DNA of 64,000 bases. It comes from Mucilaginibacter hurinus. Lineage in GTDB: Bacteria; Bacteroidota; Bacteroidia; Sphingobacteriales; Sphingobacteriaceae. Below, piece by piece: positions 56,509-64,000 of this stretch. The stretch is from positions 372,001 through 436,000 of the forward strand of contig NZ_QGDC01000001.1 of assembly GCF_003324525.1 (NCBI RefSeq), given 5' to 3'. How positions within the stretch are numbered: the stretch's first letter is position 1; each line of letters opens with the position of its first letter. The notes under the pieces are model-generated. The model saw only the letters and a list, made by a program, of their open reading frames with translations. It ran no database searches and had not been told where the DNA came from. A program made the translations under genes and the position numbers.

Positions 56509-57693
56509 ATGGTAAAGCGATTGACCATGACATCAAAAAAAAATCTGTGGATACTGGCTGTTATAGCTGTGATCAACTCAATGGGGTTTGGTATTGTGGT
56601 GCCGTTGCTATACAGTTACGGCAAAAGATTTGGTTTGACCGGCGAAACATTAGGCTTATTAACGGCAGCCTTCTCTATCGCGCAGTTTTTTGCCACTCCG
56701 TTATTGGGTTCACTTTCTGACAAGTGGGGCCGTAAGCCTGTACTAATTATTAGTCTTATCGGTACGTGTGCATCCTTTATTTTGTTTGCCCAGGCGCAAA
56801 GCCTCATTATACTTTTTGCTGCACGGATACTTGATGGCGTTACTAGCGGTAACATTTCGGTAGCCCAGGCTATGATATCTGATATCTCCTCAAAAGAGGA
56901 CCGCGCAAAAAATTTCGGCATATTAAGCTCGGCATTTGGCTTTAGCTTTGTGGCGGGGCCCGCAATTGGCGGTTTGCTCAGCCAGTATGGTTTGCATATG
57001 CCATTTTATTTTGCCGCTGCAATAGCCTTGGTGGGGGTACTGCTCACAACTTTTTTATTAAAGGAAACCAATCAAAATAAGCAAGGTAAAAGCCTGCACC
57101 ACTTTAGTTTTATCTCCCTTATCACCATACTGAAAAAACCGGTGGTGGGCCTTAGTGTATTGGTAAGCTTTATTTTAACGATGGCACAATTTGCTATGAT
57201 AATTGGCTTCCAAACATTTACTGCCGACCAATTTAAACTCACCCCTACGCAAACCGGGTTATTTTATGCCGGGTTTGGTATTACTGGTATCATCACCCAG
57301 TTGCTTGTTCCGTTTATTACGAGGGCATTTAAATCAAAATCAATTGTTTTGATGCTATCTACGTTAGTGTGCCTTGGCGCAATGGCCATATGCGGCCTGG
57401 TGTCTGGCCTCGTTATTTTTGCTATCGCCTTAGGTGTATACGGCTTATTTAACGGCTTACGCAACCCCATGCTCAATGCTATCATAGCCGATAACACTGA
57501 CGAAAAAGAGCAGGGTGAGGTATTAGGAATAAACCAATCATATATATCTATAGGCCAAACCCTTGGCCCCATTACGGCCGGGTTTGTTGTTGCAATTTCT
57601 CTCCACAGTATTTTCTTTTTAGCATCTTTATATATATTAATTGCTTTTGTGCTGAGCGTCAGGCTAAAATCAAAAGAAACTAAATCCTCATAA
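56509..57693 (+). CDS. MFS transporter (TetA/DHA1-like exporter)
   Basis: 394 residues, 12 hydrophobic segments. INSMGFGIVVPLLYSY in helix 1, GSLSDKWGRKPVLI (MFS motif A) and SSAFGFSFVAGPAIGG (motif C, antiporter type) place it in the DHA1/TetA class. Likely a drug:proton antiporter; substrate not determinable. ATG 56509 is used; ATG 56527 (MTSKKNLWIL) is a good alternative. The MarC gene starts 2 bases after its stop, so the pair is an operon. Confidence 0.92.
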   Translation: MVKRLTMTSKKNLWILAVIAVINSMGFGIVVPLLYSYGKRFGLTGETLGLLTAAFSIAQFFATPLLGSLSDKWGRKPVLIISLIGTCASFILFAQAQSLIILFAARILDGVTSGNISVAQAMISDISSKEDRAKNFGILSSAFGFSFVAGPAIGGLLSQYGLHMPFYFAAAIALVGVLLTTFLLKETNQNKQGKSLHHFSFISLITILKKPVVGLSVLVSFILTMAQFAMIIGFQTFTADQFKLTPTQTGLFYAGFGITGIITQLLVPFITRAFKSKSIVLMLSTLVCLGAMAICGLVSGLVIFAIALGVYGLFNGLRNPMLNAIIADNTDEKEQGEVLGINQSYISIGQTLGPITAGFVVAISLHSIFFLASLYILIAFVLSVRLKSKETKSS

Positions 57694-57695
57694 TT

Positions 57696-58265
57696 ATGCA
57701 GCCACTTATTTTTAAAGAAATATTGTCGGTTACGATGATATTATTTGCCATTATTGATATACTAGGCGCTATCCCGGTTATTATTGAAATGAGGCAGCGT
57801 GCCGGGCATATCGAATCAGAAAAAGCAAGTATTGCTGTGCTGGTACTAATGGTGGTTTTTTTGTTTATAGGCAATGAGTTACTGAATATAATAGGGTTAG
57901 ATATCGCGTCATTTGCTATTGCGGGCTCGTTTGTGATATTCATTATCGCTATGGAAATGATACTGGGTATCAAGTTTTTTAACGAAGAAATGCCAAATAC
58001 AGTGTCTATCGTGCCAATAGCGTTTCCGTTAATTGCCGGAGCGGGCACCATGACCACTTTGTTATCCCTTAAATCACAATATCAAACGCAAAACATACTG
58101 GTTGCCATCGTAATTAACACCGTTATAGTTTACCTGGTGCTTAAAAATGTAAAACGCCTTGAAAGGCTCTTCGGTGAAGCCGGACTAAATGTATTGCGTA
58201 AAGCGTTCGGTGTAATTTTATTGGCTATCGCGATAAAATTGTTCAGGAGTAATACCGGTTTGTAA
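57696..58265 (+). CDS. MarC-family integral membrane protein
   Basis: 189 residues with six hydrophobic segments, the MarC/UPF0056 layout. Conserved features include FAIIDILGAIPVI, GSFVIFIIAMEMILG and PIAFPLIAGAGTMTTLL. Named after a marRAB-linked gene, but the family has no proven role in drug resistance; function unknown. Directly follows the MFS gene. Confidence 0.93.
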   Translation: MQPLIFKEILSVTMILFAIIDILGAIPVIIEMRQRAGHIESEKASIAVLVLMVVFLFIGNELLNIIGLDIASFAIAGSFVIFIIAMEMILGIKFFNEEMPNTVSIVPIAFPLIAGAGTMTTLLSLKSQYQTQNILVAIVINTVIVYLVLKNVKRLERLFGEAGLNVLRKAFGVILLAIAIKLFRSNTGL

Positions 58266-58376
58266 GCCAAAACCTGATTCATCACGTTACGGAATGCTTT
58301 TACCAGCATCTTCTAAAACGTTAAGAACGGCGGAGGTATCACGGAAAGAAAAATAGTGGGGCACCTTAGTTGTTAT

Positions 58377-59549
58377 TTATCCGGGCATTTGCAGGGTTAA
58401 CCTTGCCACAAACATAGTATCGGCCCTACGCTCGTAGCCTTTCAGCACCTTCATTTCTTCAAGCTTAAGGCCTAACTCGGTAACCATAAAATCTACAGCG
58501 TCCTCGTTTTCGGCTTTAAAGGCAGAGCAGGTAATATATATAAGCGGCTTGCCCGGTTTAAGATATTTCACAACATTGCGCACAATGCTTTGCTGAAGCC
58601 GTTGAAAAAACGCTATACGCTGTGCATCAAACTGGCTGATCATTTCAGGCGTGCGGCCCCAGGTACCCGAACCACTGCATGGCGCATCCAGAATAATGCC
58701 GTCAAACGCGTAATCATGCATTTCCTGCTCAGGATCTTGTGTAAGATCAAGCAGCTTTTTTTGATATTTAACGAGGCCTGCCTGCCTGAAACGCTCGTCA
58801 AGATTAGCTAATATAGATTCGCGAATATCTGATACCACCAATTTAATATCCGGCTGTATGCCATGCAGTAGCAGTGATTTACCCCCTGACGCGGCGCAAG
58901 CATCCCACCATTTGTCCCACTTTTCGGGCTTAAAAAAATGGGCGGTTTGCTGTGATGAATAATCTTGTACCTCAAACCAGTGCTGATTTGGAAATATGTG
59001 TTCAAGGCGTGTACCGTTGGGCAGCGAAAGACAGCTCTCTCCTTCGTCCCTGAACATTATATCAGCCTTGGTAAGTTCTGCCTTTACCTGCTGTTCGTGG
59101 CCTTCAATTATCCTGATATACAGGTCGGGCTGTACAAAAAATGATTTAAGAAATGCCTGCTTATCAATATCACCTGAAAGTTCGCCTTGCCACGGAAATA
59201 CATCAGCCAGTTTAAAATCAGGATATTTAGCTTTTATCAGCGCTATTTTTTCGTTAACGGTAAAGTTGATGCAGGCAGCCCAGTCGGGCATAAAATGCTG
59301 TAAAAAGGAATTGCTTTGCGTGTTACATAAAAATTCGGCAACCATTAGCCGCGCGTCAGGGGGTAATGCGGGCAACGCTTTGCCCAGGCGAAAATAGTTA
59401 TACACCAACCGGCTCGCCACCCGTCTGTCGGTTGACCCCATCTGTTTATTTTGGCGGTAAAACCCGGGTAAAAACTTCCCTAAAGGCACATCAGCAGGGT
59501 ATTCATCTAATATGCGGTTAAAAGTCTTTAACTGATTCAATGCCTTCAT
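58377..59549 (-). CDS. RsmB/NOP-family RNA m5C methyltransferase
   Basis: 390 residues; S-adenosylmethionine-dependent methylation of cytosine C5 in rRNA or tRNA. The SAM motif I appears as CAASGGKSLLLHG, motif IV as DAPCSGSGTWGR (Cys) and the motif VI region as YITCSAFKAENEDAV (Cys). Both catalytic Cys are present. The N-terminal 140 residues are probably the RNA-binding part. The start codon overlaps the stop of the upstream lipoprotein gene (ATGA), so the two are coupled. Confidence 0.93.
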   Translation of the reverse strand: MKALNQLKTFNRILDEYPADVPLGKFLPGFYRQNKQMGSTDRRVASRLVYNYFRLGKALPALPPDARLMVAEFLCNTQSNSFLQHFMPDWAACINFTVNEKIALIKAKYPDFKLADVFPWQGELSGDIDKQAFLKSFFVQPDLYIRIIEGHEQQVKAELTKADIMFRDEGESCLSLPNGTRLEHIFPNQHWFEVQDYSSQQTAHFFKPEKWDKWWDACAASGGKSLLLHGIQPDIKLVVSDIRESILANLDERFRQAGLVKYQKKLLDLTQDPEQEMHDYAFDGIILDAPCSGSGTWGRTPEMISQFDAQRIAFFQRLQQSIVRNVVKYLKPGKPLIYITCSAFKAENEDAVDFMVTELGLKLEEMKVLKGYERRADTMFVARLTLQMPG

Positions 59550-60829
59550 TCTACCTGCCTTAGCTCAAAGTTGGTATACTTTAATACATTAACGTGGGTA
59601 TTTACCCAACCCTGGCCGGGTTTCTTTTTAAAGCTAAAACTATTATGAAGCCCGGTAAACCCGTTTTCATTAAGCTCATGTAGATTATCCCGCCCGTCGG
59701 CCAGTAATTGTCCGAAATATAATCCCTCATCAAAGGCCTTTACAGCATATTCCGAAGGCTCTGCACCATACATCTTGCGATAATTGCGCACGAAGGTGAT
59801 AGTGGCCGCGGACTTATAGTTGACCTTATCGGCAGAAGTTATATGTGTATTAAGGCGTTGTAATTGTTCGGCCTTCAGGTAACTATATTTCTCCCAATTG
59901 GGATGCCCGAAAAGTGTTACAGGAAACCTGCGTGACAGTGTGTCGAGCGAGTATAGCGTGATTTTTAAAAAGGCCTGCTTTGTTGAGGGTATCACAAAAA
60001 AGTTTCTATCAAACTTAGTAAGTTGTGGCACAATCGCGTTCAAATTACCCCTCACCACAGTTAACTGAACTACCTTAACCCGTTTTTTGGTTAAGCTATC
60101 AATTGCTTTTTTGAAAAAACCGATGTAGGCTTTTTCGTCGCTATACCCTGAAGCCAACACAAAAACCTTTTGAGTTTTGACATTTTTGCTAACAAACTCA
60201 GCCGCTTTCCACGCGTGGTACTCAAGCGGTGGTATTACCGTGATGATATTAGGGTTATTATATGTAAGCGGCGATGCCGGGGACAACGGAGATAAAATAA
60301 GGTTCTTACTTACGTTTGGTGCCGAAGTAAATACCTTCATCCCATCCGGAAATACCGGGCCGACAATTAAATCGCTCGCTTTTATCTGCGGATTAAGTGC
60401 GAGGCTGTGCGACTGCGCAGGCTCGTCTTTTGAGTCATAAACCTGTAAACGATAATTTGCCCCTTGCTCGGTAAGTGAATCAAGCGCCAGCTTAAAGCCG
60501 CGGTAATAATCGAGTGCCAGGCCGGCTTTCTTTAGTCCCGCAGGAGTATACTTTGCACCCGGATTTAAATGATCAAGGCCTAAAGGCAGCAACAATGAAA
60601 TAGTGGATATTCTATCCGAAACCTTTTTTGCTTTTAGCTTCTCTTTAGCCGGTTTTTCGGCAGTTGCCTTGGTGTCGTTTTTCCCGGCTTCCTTTTCAGC
60701 TGATTTAGCCGTAGTTTTTACTGCAGGCTGTGTTTTGGGTGAACACGCGCCTGCTATTATTGCTACAACTAAAATTATTAACCACCTATTCCCACTCAAT
60801 GGTAGCCGGTGGTTTCGAACTGATATCAT
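59546..60829 (-). CDS. Lipoprotein resembling type 1 periplasmic binding proteins
   Basis: 427 residues. N-terminal basic region, then [14 protein letters not shown] with a lipobox Cys and a Lys/Ala/Glu-rich linker (about 35-70). The remaining part has the leucine-binding-protein fold of Peripla_BP_6: [64 protein letters not shown]. No ABC permease or ATPase is nearby, so it may act as a sensor or cell-wall factor; related proteins next to guaA in this phylum carry LysM, but no LysM is seen here. ATG 60829 lies 44 bases inside the end of guaA. Confidence 0.85.
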   Translation of the reverse strand: MISVRNHRLPLSGNRWLIILVVAIIAGACSPKTQPAVKTTAKSAEKEAGKNDTKATAEKPAKEKLKAKKVSDRISTISLLLPLGLDHLNPGAKYTPAGLKKAGLALDYYRGFKLALDSLTEQGANYRLQVYDSKDEPAQSHSLALNPQIKASDLIVGPVFPDGMKVFTSAPNVSKNLILSPLSPASPLTYNNPNIITVIPPLEYHAWKAAEFVSKNVKTQKVFVLASGYSDEKAYIGFFKKAIDSLTKKRVKVVQLTVVRGNLNAIVPQLTKFDRNFFVIPSTKQAFLKITLYSLDTLSRRFPVTLFGHPNWEKYSYLKAEQLQRLNTHITSADKVNYKSAATITFVRNYRKMYGAEPSEYAVKAFDEGLYFGQLLADGRDNLHELNENGFTGLHNSFSFKKKPGQGWVNTHVNVLKYTNFELRQVE

Positions 60830-62315
60830 ATACTACCCGGTTTATTCCCTTAACATTGTTAATAATCTCGTTTGAGATTTTAGCCAGCAACTCATACGGC
60901 AAATGGCACCAGTCAGCTGTCATACCGTCCAGTGATTCCACCGCGCGAAGACAAATAACGTTCTCATATGTACGTTCATCGCCCATTACGCCTACCGATT
61001 GTACAGGTAAAAAAATGGAGCCGGCCTGCCAAACTTTATCATAAACACCGCCGGCCTTCAAATTGTTGATATAAATCGCATCTGCTTCCTGCAATATGCT
61101 CACCTTCTCGGGTGTTACCTCACCTAATATCCTGATAGCCAAGCCCGGACCGGGAAATGGATGGCGGCCTAAAATATTTGGATCAATGCCCAAAGCCTTG
61201 CCTACATTGCGCACTTCATCTTTAAATAATGTATTAAGCGGCTCAACAACCTTCAGTTTCATAAAGTCAGGCAGCCCGCCAACATTGTGGTGAGATTTGA
61301 TTGTTGCTGAAGGTCCCTTAACTGATACCGACTCAATAACATCAGGATAGATAGTACCCTGACCAAGCCATTTTACATCCTGCACTTCGTGCGCGGCGTC
61401 ATCAAATACTTCAATAAACACCCGCCCTATAGCCTTGCGTTTTTTCTCTGGATCTGTTAATCCGGCCAGGGCATCGTAAAAACGTTGCTTCGCGTCAATA
61501 CCTTTTATATTAAGACCCATGTGCTGATACGAATCGAGCACCGATTGGTACTCATCTTTCCGCAGCAAGCCATTATCAACAAATATGCAATGCAGGTTTT
61601 TGCCTATAGCCTGGTGCAGCAACACGGCCGCCACCGATGAATCCACACCGCCCGATAGACCCAACACTACCTTATCGTCACCAAGTTTTTCTTTTAGCTG
61701 GGCTATGGTAGTTTCAATGAACGAATCAGGTGTCCAATCCTGCGAACAACCGCAAATGTCAACTAAAAAGTTATGTAATAATTGCTTCCCGTCGCTGCTA
61801 TGGGTAACCTCGGGATGAAACTGTATACCGTAAGTTTGTGAGCCACGAACATGATAAGCAGCTACCTTTACACTGTCTGTACTTGCAATTACTTCAAAAT
61901 CGTCGCCTAACCGCGCTATGGTATCGCCGTGCGACATCCACACCTGCGAGTCTGCGGGTATCATCTTTAACAGCGGAGTATCATGGTTGATATATTGCAG
62001 GTTAGCACGTCCATATTCGCGGGTACTTGATGGCAGTACTTCGCCACCGTTAAAGTGCGCTAAATATTGCGCCCCGTAGCACACGCCCAAAATAGGCAGC
62101 TTACCATGAAATTTTGCGAAATCAAAATGCGGTGCGTCATCCTGCCTTACAGAGTAAGGTGAACCTGAAAGGATAATACCCTTTACGCTGCCATCTATCT
62201 CAGGAAAATTATTGAATGGGTGGATCTCGCAGTAGATGCGAAGCTCCCTGACACGGCGCGCGATAAGTTGAGTAAACTGCGAGCCAAAGTCAAGAATGAG
62301 GATTTTTTCTTGCAT
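60786..62315 (-). CDS. guaA: GMP synthase (glutamine-hydrolysing)
   Basis: 509 residues; converts XMP to GMP using glutamine and ATP. The N-terminal class I amidotransferase domain has LGVCYGAQY (Cys) and FHPEVTHS (His, Glu); the ATP-pyrophosphatase domain has [12 protein letters not shown] (P-loop), and the C-terminal dimerisation domain ends [21 protein letters not shown] 62315 (MQEKILIL) is preferred to a TTG two codons upstream. First gene of the overlapping guaA-lipoprotein-methyltransferase run. Confidence 0.97.
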   Translation of the reverse strand: MQEKILILDFGSQFTQLIARRVRELRIYCEIHPFNNFPEIDGSVKGIILSGSPYSVRQDDAPHFDFAKFHGKLPILGVCYGAQYLAHFNGGEVLPSSTREYGRANLQYINHDTPLLKMIPADSQVWMSHGDTIARLGDDFEVIASTDSVKVAAYHVRGSQTYGIQFHPEVTHSSDGKQLLHNFLVDICGCSQDWTPDSFIETTIAQLKEKLGDDKVVLGLSGGVDSSVAAVLLHQAIGKNLHCIFVDNGLLRKDEYQSVLDSYQHMGLNIKGIDAKQRFYDALAGLTDPEKKRKAIGRVFIEVFDDAAHEVQDVKWLGQGTIYPDVIESVSVKGPSATIKSHHNVGGLPDFMKLKVVEPLNTLFKDEVRNVGKALGIDPNILGRHPFPGPGLAIRILGEVTPEKVSILQEADAIYINNLKAGGVYDKVWQAGSIFLPVQSVGVMGDERTYENVICLRAVESLDGMTADWCHLPYELLAKISNEIINNVKGINRVVYDISSKPPATIEWE

Positions 62316-62423
62316 GGGCAAAGATAGGATTTAGATGCGAGATGTAAGAGATGCCAATGTGCAATTTTGCATAAATTACTTGTTAAATATTAGCTAACTT
62401 TAATTTAATAAGCATTTTTAAAT

Positions 62424-63047
62424 ATGACAGCGTTAAAGGACATTATCAAACCACTGTGCATTTTTTTTGCATTGATTGCCCTATTGGCTTTAAGCTGTTA
62501 AAAAGAGCAAAGAACAACTGTGCCTGCAGAGATACCTAAAGAGACACTTCCGCCAGATGACTCATCGTATCTTTGGGCCACAATGGGCACTCCGTTTTAT
62601 ACCTTTAAATCAAACATAGATTTTTATGGTGTTAAAGAAACAAACAGGTTTTACCTGTTTGCTGAAAATTTAACCGCCGATGCTGAACAACAAAGTATCG
62701 AAATCAGATTCACATATCAATCAGACCTAAAAATGCCAAAAGTGGGGAAATTTTATATTTATGAAATGTATAACCTGGAAAAGGATATGGTGTTTGAAGG
62801 CAAAACGTACGCTGAAATTGTAGATAGAGCTCGCACGCCGCAACAATTTAATACAAACTATGATAACAGTACCAATAAATCCTACATAAATTTTACCAAA
62901 GTTTCATCAACAGAAGTTAGCGGCGAATTTTCGTTACAGGTGCCGGCCAAGGAAAAAATTGACGGGTTTCAGCCATTTATCAGTGTGACCGGCAAATTCA
63001 ATAATGTTAAACTTAAAAATACCGTTAAGTACCCTTACAATTCATGA
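62424..63047 (+). pseudogene. Lipoprotein gene interrupted by a stop just after the lipobox
   Basis: ATG 62424 opens a normal lipoprotein signal, MTALKDIIKPLCIFFALIAL, then LALSC (lipobox), followed at once by TAA at 62499-62501. The same frame then continues with KEQRTTVPAEIPKETLPPDD and about 180 more residues of beta-rich protein (FYIYEMYNLEKDMVFEGKTY, FTKVSSTEVSGEFSL) to 63047. Length and frame are undisturbed apart from one nonsense codon, so a single substitution (or sequencing error) has split it. A GTG at 62520 could restart translation, but without the signal. TAACTTTA, a possible -7 box, lies upstream. The family is unknown. Confidence 0.8.
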
Positions 63048-63150
63048 AGGCAATTGTGTAATAGATGTTCACGCTGAGTACATTGTCTATTTGCTCCGGC
63101 AGAGTGTCATGGGAAGTAATACCGCAATTACCTGGGTGGCAAATCTATAA

Positions 63151-63537
63151 TTAAGCCATTGAGTGTAACCCAATCCGGCTACCTTCAGTGTCAATAAATA
63201 ATCCCATAAATCCATACTCAGGTGATATTTGCATTTTGGGTGTGTGTATTGTACCGCCGGCAGTCTCAACTTTGGCAAGTACCTGGTCCAGGTCATCACC
63301 GCCGTTAAGATAAATTAGTGTGCCTTTGTCAGCACTTGGTGTAAGCATATCCGGAACCTCGCATAATGCGCCGCCAATTCCGGTCATCATATCCTCTACC
63401 GGGAATAGGCGCATCTTCGTATCTTCCATATCCATCGGTATCATTTCAATATCAAAAATGGTTTCGTAAAACTTTTGCGCGCGGCTGATATCCACTGCTG
63501 GGATCTCAAACCAACTAATGGCGTGTTTGAATGTCAT
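63151..63537 (-). CDS. VOC-family glyoxalase/bleomycin-resistance-like protein
   Basis: 128 residues, cytoplasmic. Two VOC halves are visible: ISWFEIPAVDISRAQKFYE at the N terminus and ISPEYGFMGLFIDTEGSRIGLHS at the C terminus, with Glu and His near the usual metal positions. The middle VLAKVETAGGTIHTPKM strand-helix is typical. Probably monocistronic. Substrate unknown. Confidence 0.9.
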   Translation of the reverse strand: MTFKHAISWFEIPAVDISRAQKFYETIFDIEMIPMDMEDTKMRLFPVEDMMTGIGGALCEVPDMLTPSADKGTLIYLNGGDDLDQVLAKVETAGGTIHTPKMQISPEYGFMGLFIDTEGSRIGLHSMA

Positions 63538-63634
63538 GGTAACTATGGTTATGTGTTACGCAAATTTAATGTATTGCGCCTAAAATAATATGCTTAAATA
63601 TGTTAATGTTAATTTGGGTTTTGACAGTTCAATT

Positions 63635-64000
63635 TCACTTCGCATCATGAAATATCACCCCCAGCGTATATCTCCGGCCGTCGGTTATTTCGCTAACGCC
63701 GTGCCGCATATTTACCTTATGATACCCCCTGCTGCCGCGTACCGGCCTGAAGTTGGTAGTAAACACCAGCAAATCTCCTTTATTGGGCTTTAATACTATC
63801 GCCCTCGACTGTGCGCGTGGCCTCTGTTCAACCAGAACAAATTCGCCGCCTTCAAAATCTTTCCCCGGTTCGCTCAGTATAATTACAGCCTGCATGGGGA
63901 AAAACACATCGCCATACAAATCCTGGTGCAGGGCATTGTAACCGCTTCTGCCGTATTGCAATATAAGGGGCGTAGGTTTTAACTGGCCTTCGGCATGGCA
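63635..64000 (-). CDS. 2OG-Fe(II) oxygenase (5' partial)
   Basis: The C-terminal 121 residues of a prolyl-hydroxylase-like dioxygenase; the minus-strand frame is open to the window edge at 64000. Iron ligands are visible as the His and Asp in ALHQDLYGD and the late His in YHKVNMRHGVS, with the 2-oxoglutarate-binding Arg in GRRYTLGVIF. The strand FEGGEFVLVEQRPRAQSRA is typical. It hydroxylates protein or small-molecule targets with 2-oxoglutarate and O2. The start lies outside the window; internal TTG and ATG codons are not starts. Confidence 0.9.
   Translation of the reverse strand, partial: CHAEGQLKPTPLILQYGRSGYNALHQDLYGDVFFPMQAVIILSEPGKDFEGGEFVLVEQRPRAQSRAIVLKPNKGDLLVFTTNFRPVRGSRGYHKVNMRHGVSEITDGRRYTLGVIFHDAK

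Noticed and set aside
1..64000. CRISPR arrays, tRNA or rRNA genes, insertion sequences, prophage
   Set aside because: No regularly spaced repeats, cloverleaf-like segments, transposase motifs or phage structural genes were seen on reading through; short divergent elements could still be missed by eye.

Overview
The window reads as chromosomal DNA of a Bacteroidota bacterium, most likely Sphingobacteriaceae (Mucilaginibacter/Pedobacter type). The signs are promoter-like TAnnTTTG boxes instead of E. coli-type promoters, few Shine-Dalgarno sequences, and Bacteroidota-typical families (DUF3810, DUF2911, DUF6496, HU-CCDC81/SPOR, RskA-type anti-sigma, GlxA/AraC regulators). Nearly all of it is intact core or envelope coding sequence. 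I saw no rRNA, tRNA, CRISPR array, insertion sequence or prophage.

Layout. 1-6.9 kb: the acidic tail of an unknown protein, miaA, then GDP-fucose (gmd, fcl) and dTDP-rhamnose (rfbB, C, D, A) precursor genes for surface polysaccharide. 6.9-15 kb: a GT39-type glycosyltransferase, an MBL-fold/alpha-beta hydrolase/VOC operon, DUF3810, DUF2911, and a desaturase that resembles eukaryotic sphingolipid delta-4 desaturases along its length. 15-18 kb: a sugar epimerase/oxidoreductase pair divergent from an AraC regulator. 18-25 kb: several unknown proteins, an exported acetolactate decarboxylase, and an Mla/MCE lipid transport operon followed by an exported phosphodiesterase-fold protein. 25-31 kb: AT-rich accessory DNA with a cluster of ACAAT/ATTGT half-sites, an ECF-like sigma/anti-sigma pair, a Bcr/CflA exporter and a GlxA regulator. 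31-34.7 kb: a glycine-zipper protein, an Omp85-like barrel, and two single-domain response regulators with a zinc-ribbon protein between them.

34.8-44.4 kb holds a compact envelope cluster: a large periplasmic TPR protein, an outer-membrane barrel with a TonB-box-like N terminus but no plug, a HU-CCDC81/TM/SPOR protein, ExbB, ExbD, TonB and FolC. It looks like a dedicated energised trans-envelope machine. 44.5-48.7 kb: aldo/keto reductase, Gfo/Idh oxidoreductase, a 56-residue DUF6496 protein, AI-2E transporter and a TPR protein. 48.7-58.3 kb: PBP4 (dacB), two APC permeases, K+-type membrane pyrophosphatase (hppA), MFS exporter and MarC. 58.4-64 kb: an rRNA m5C methyltransferase, an orphan binding-protein-like lipoprotein and guaA in one overlapping minus-strand run, a broken lipoprotein gene, a VOC protein and a partial 2OG-Fe(II) oxygenase.

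Most notable: the DES1-like desaturase; the TPR/barrel/SPOR/ExbBD/TonB cluster; repeated placement of -7 boxes 3-9 bases before ATG, which suggests leaderless mRNAs; two genes broken by single-base lesions (a T-run frameshift at about 52080 and a stop just after a lipobox at 62499); and a perfect 21-bp palindrome just before an unknown gene at 18131. All names rest on reading motifs by eye; no database search was run.
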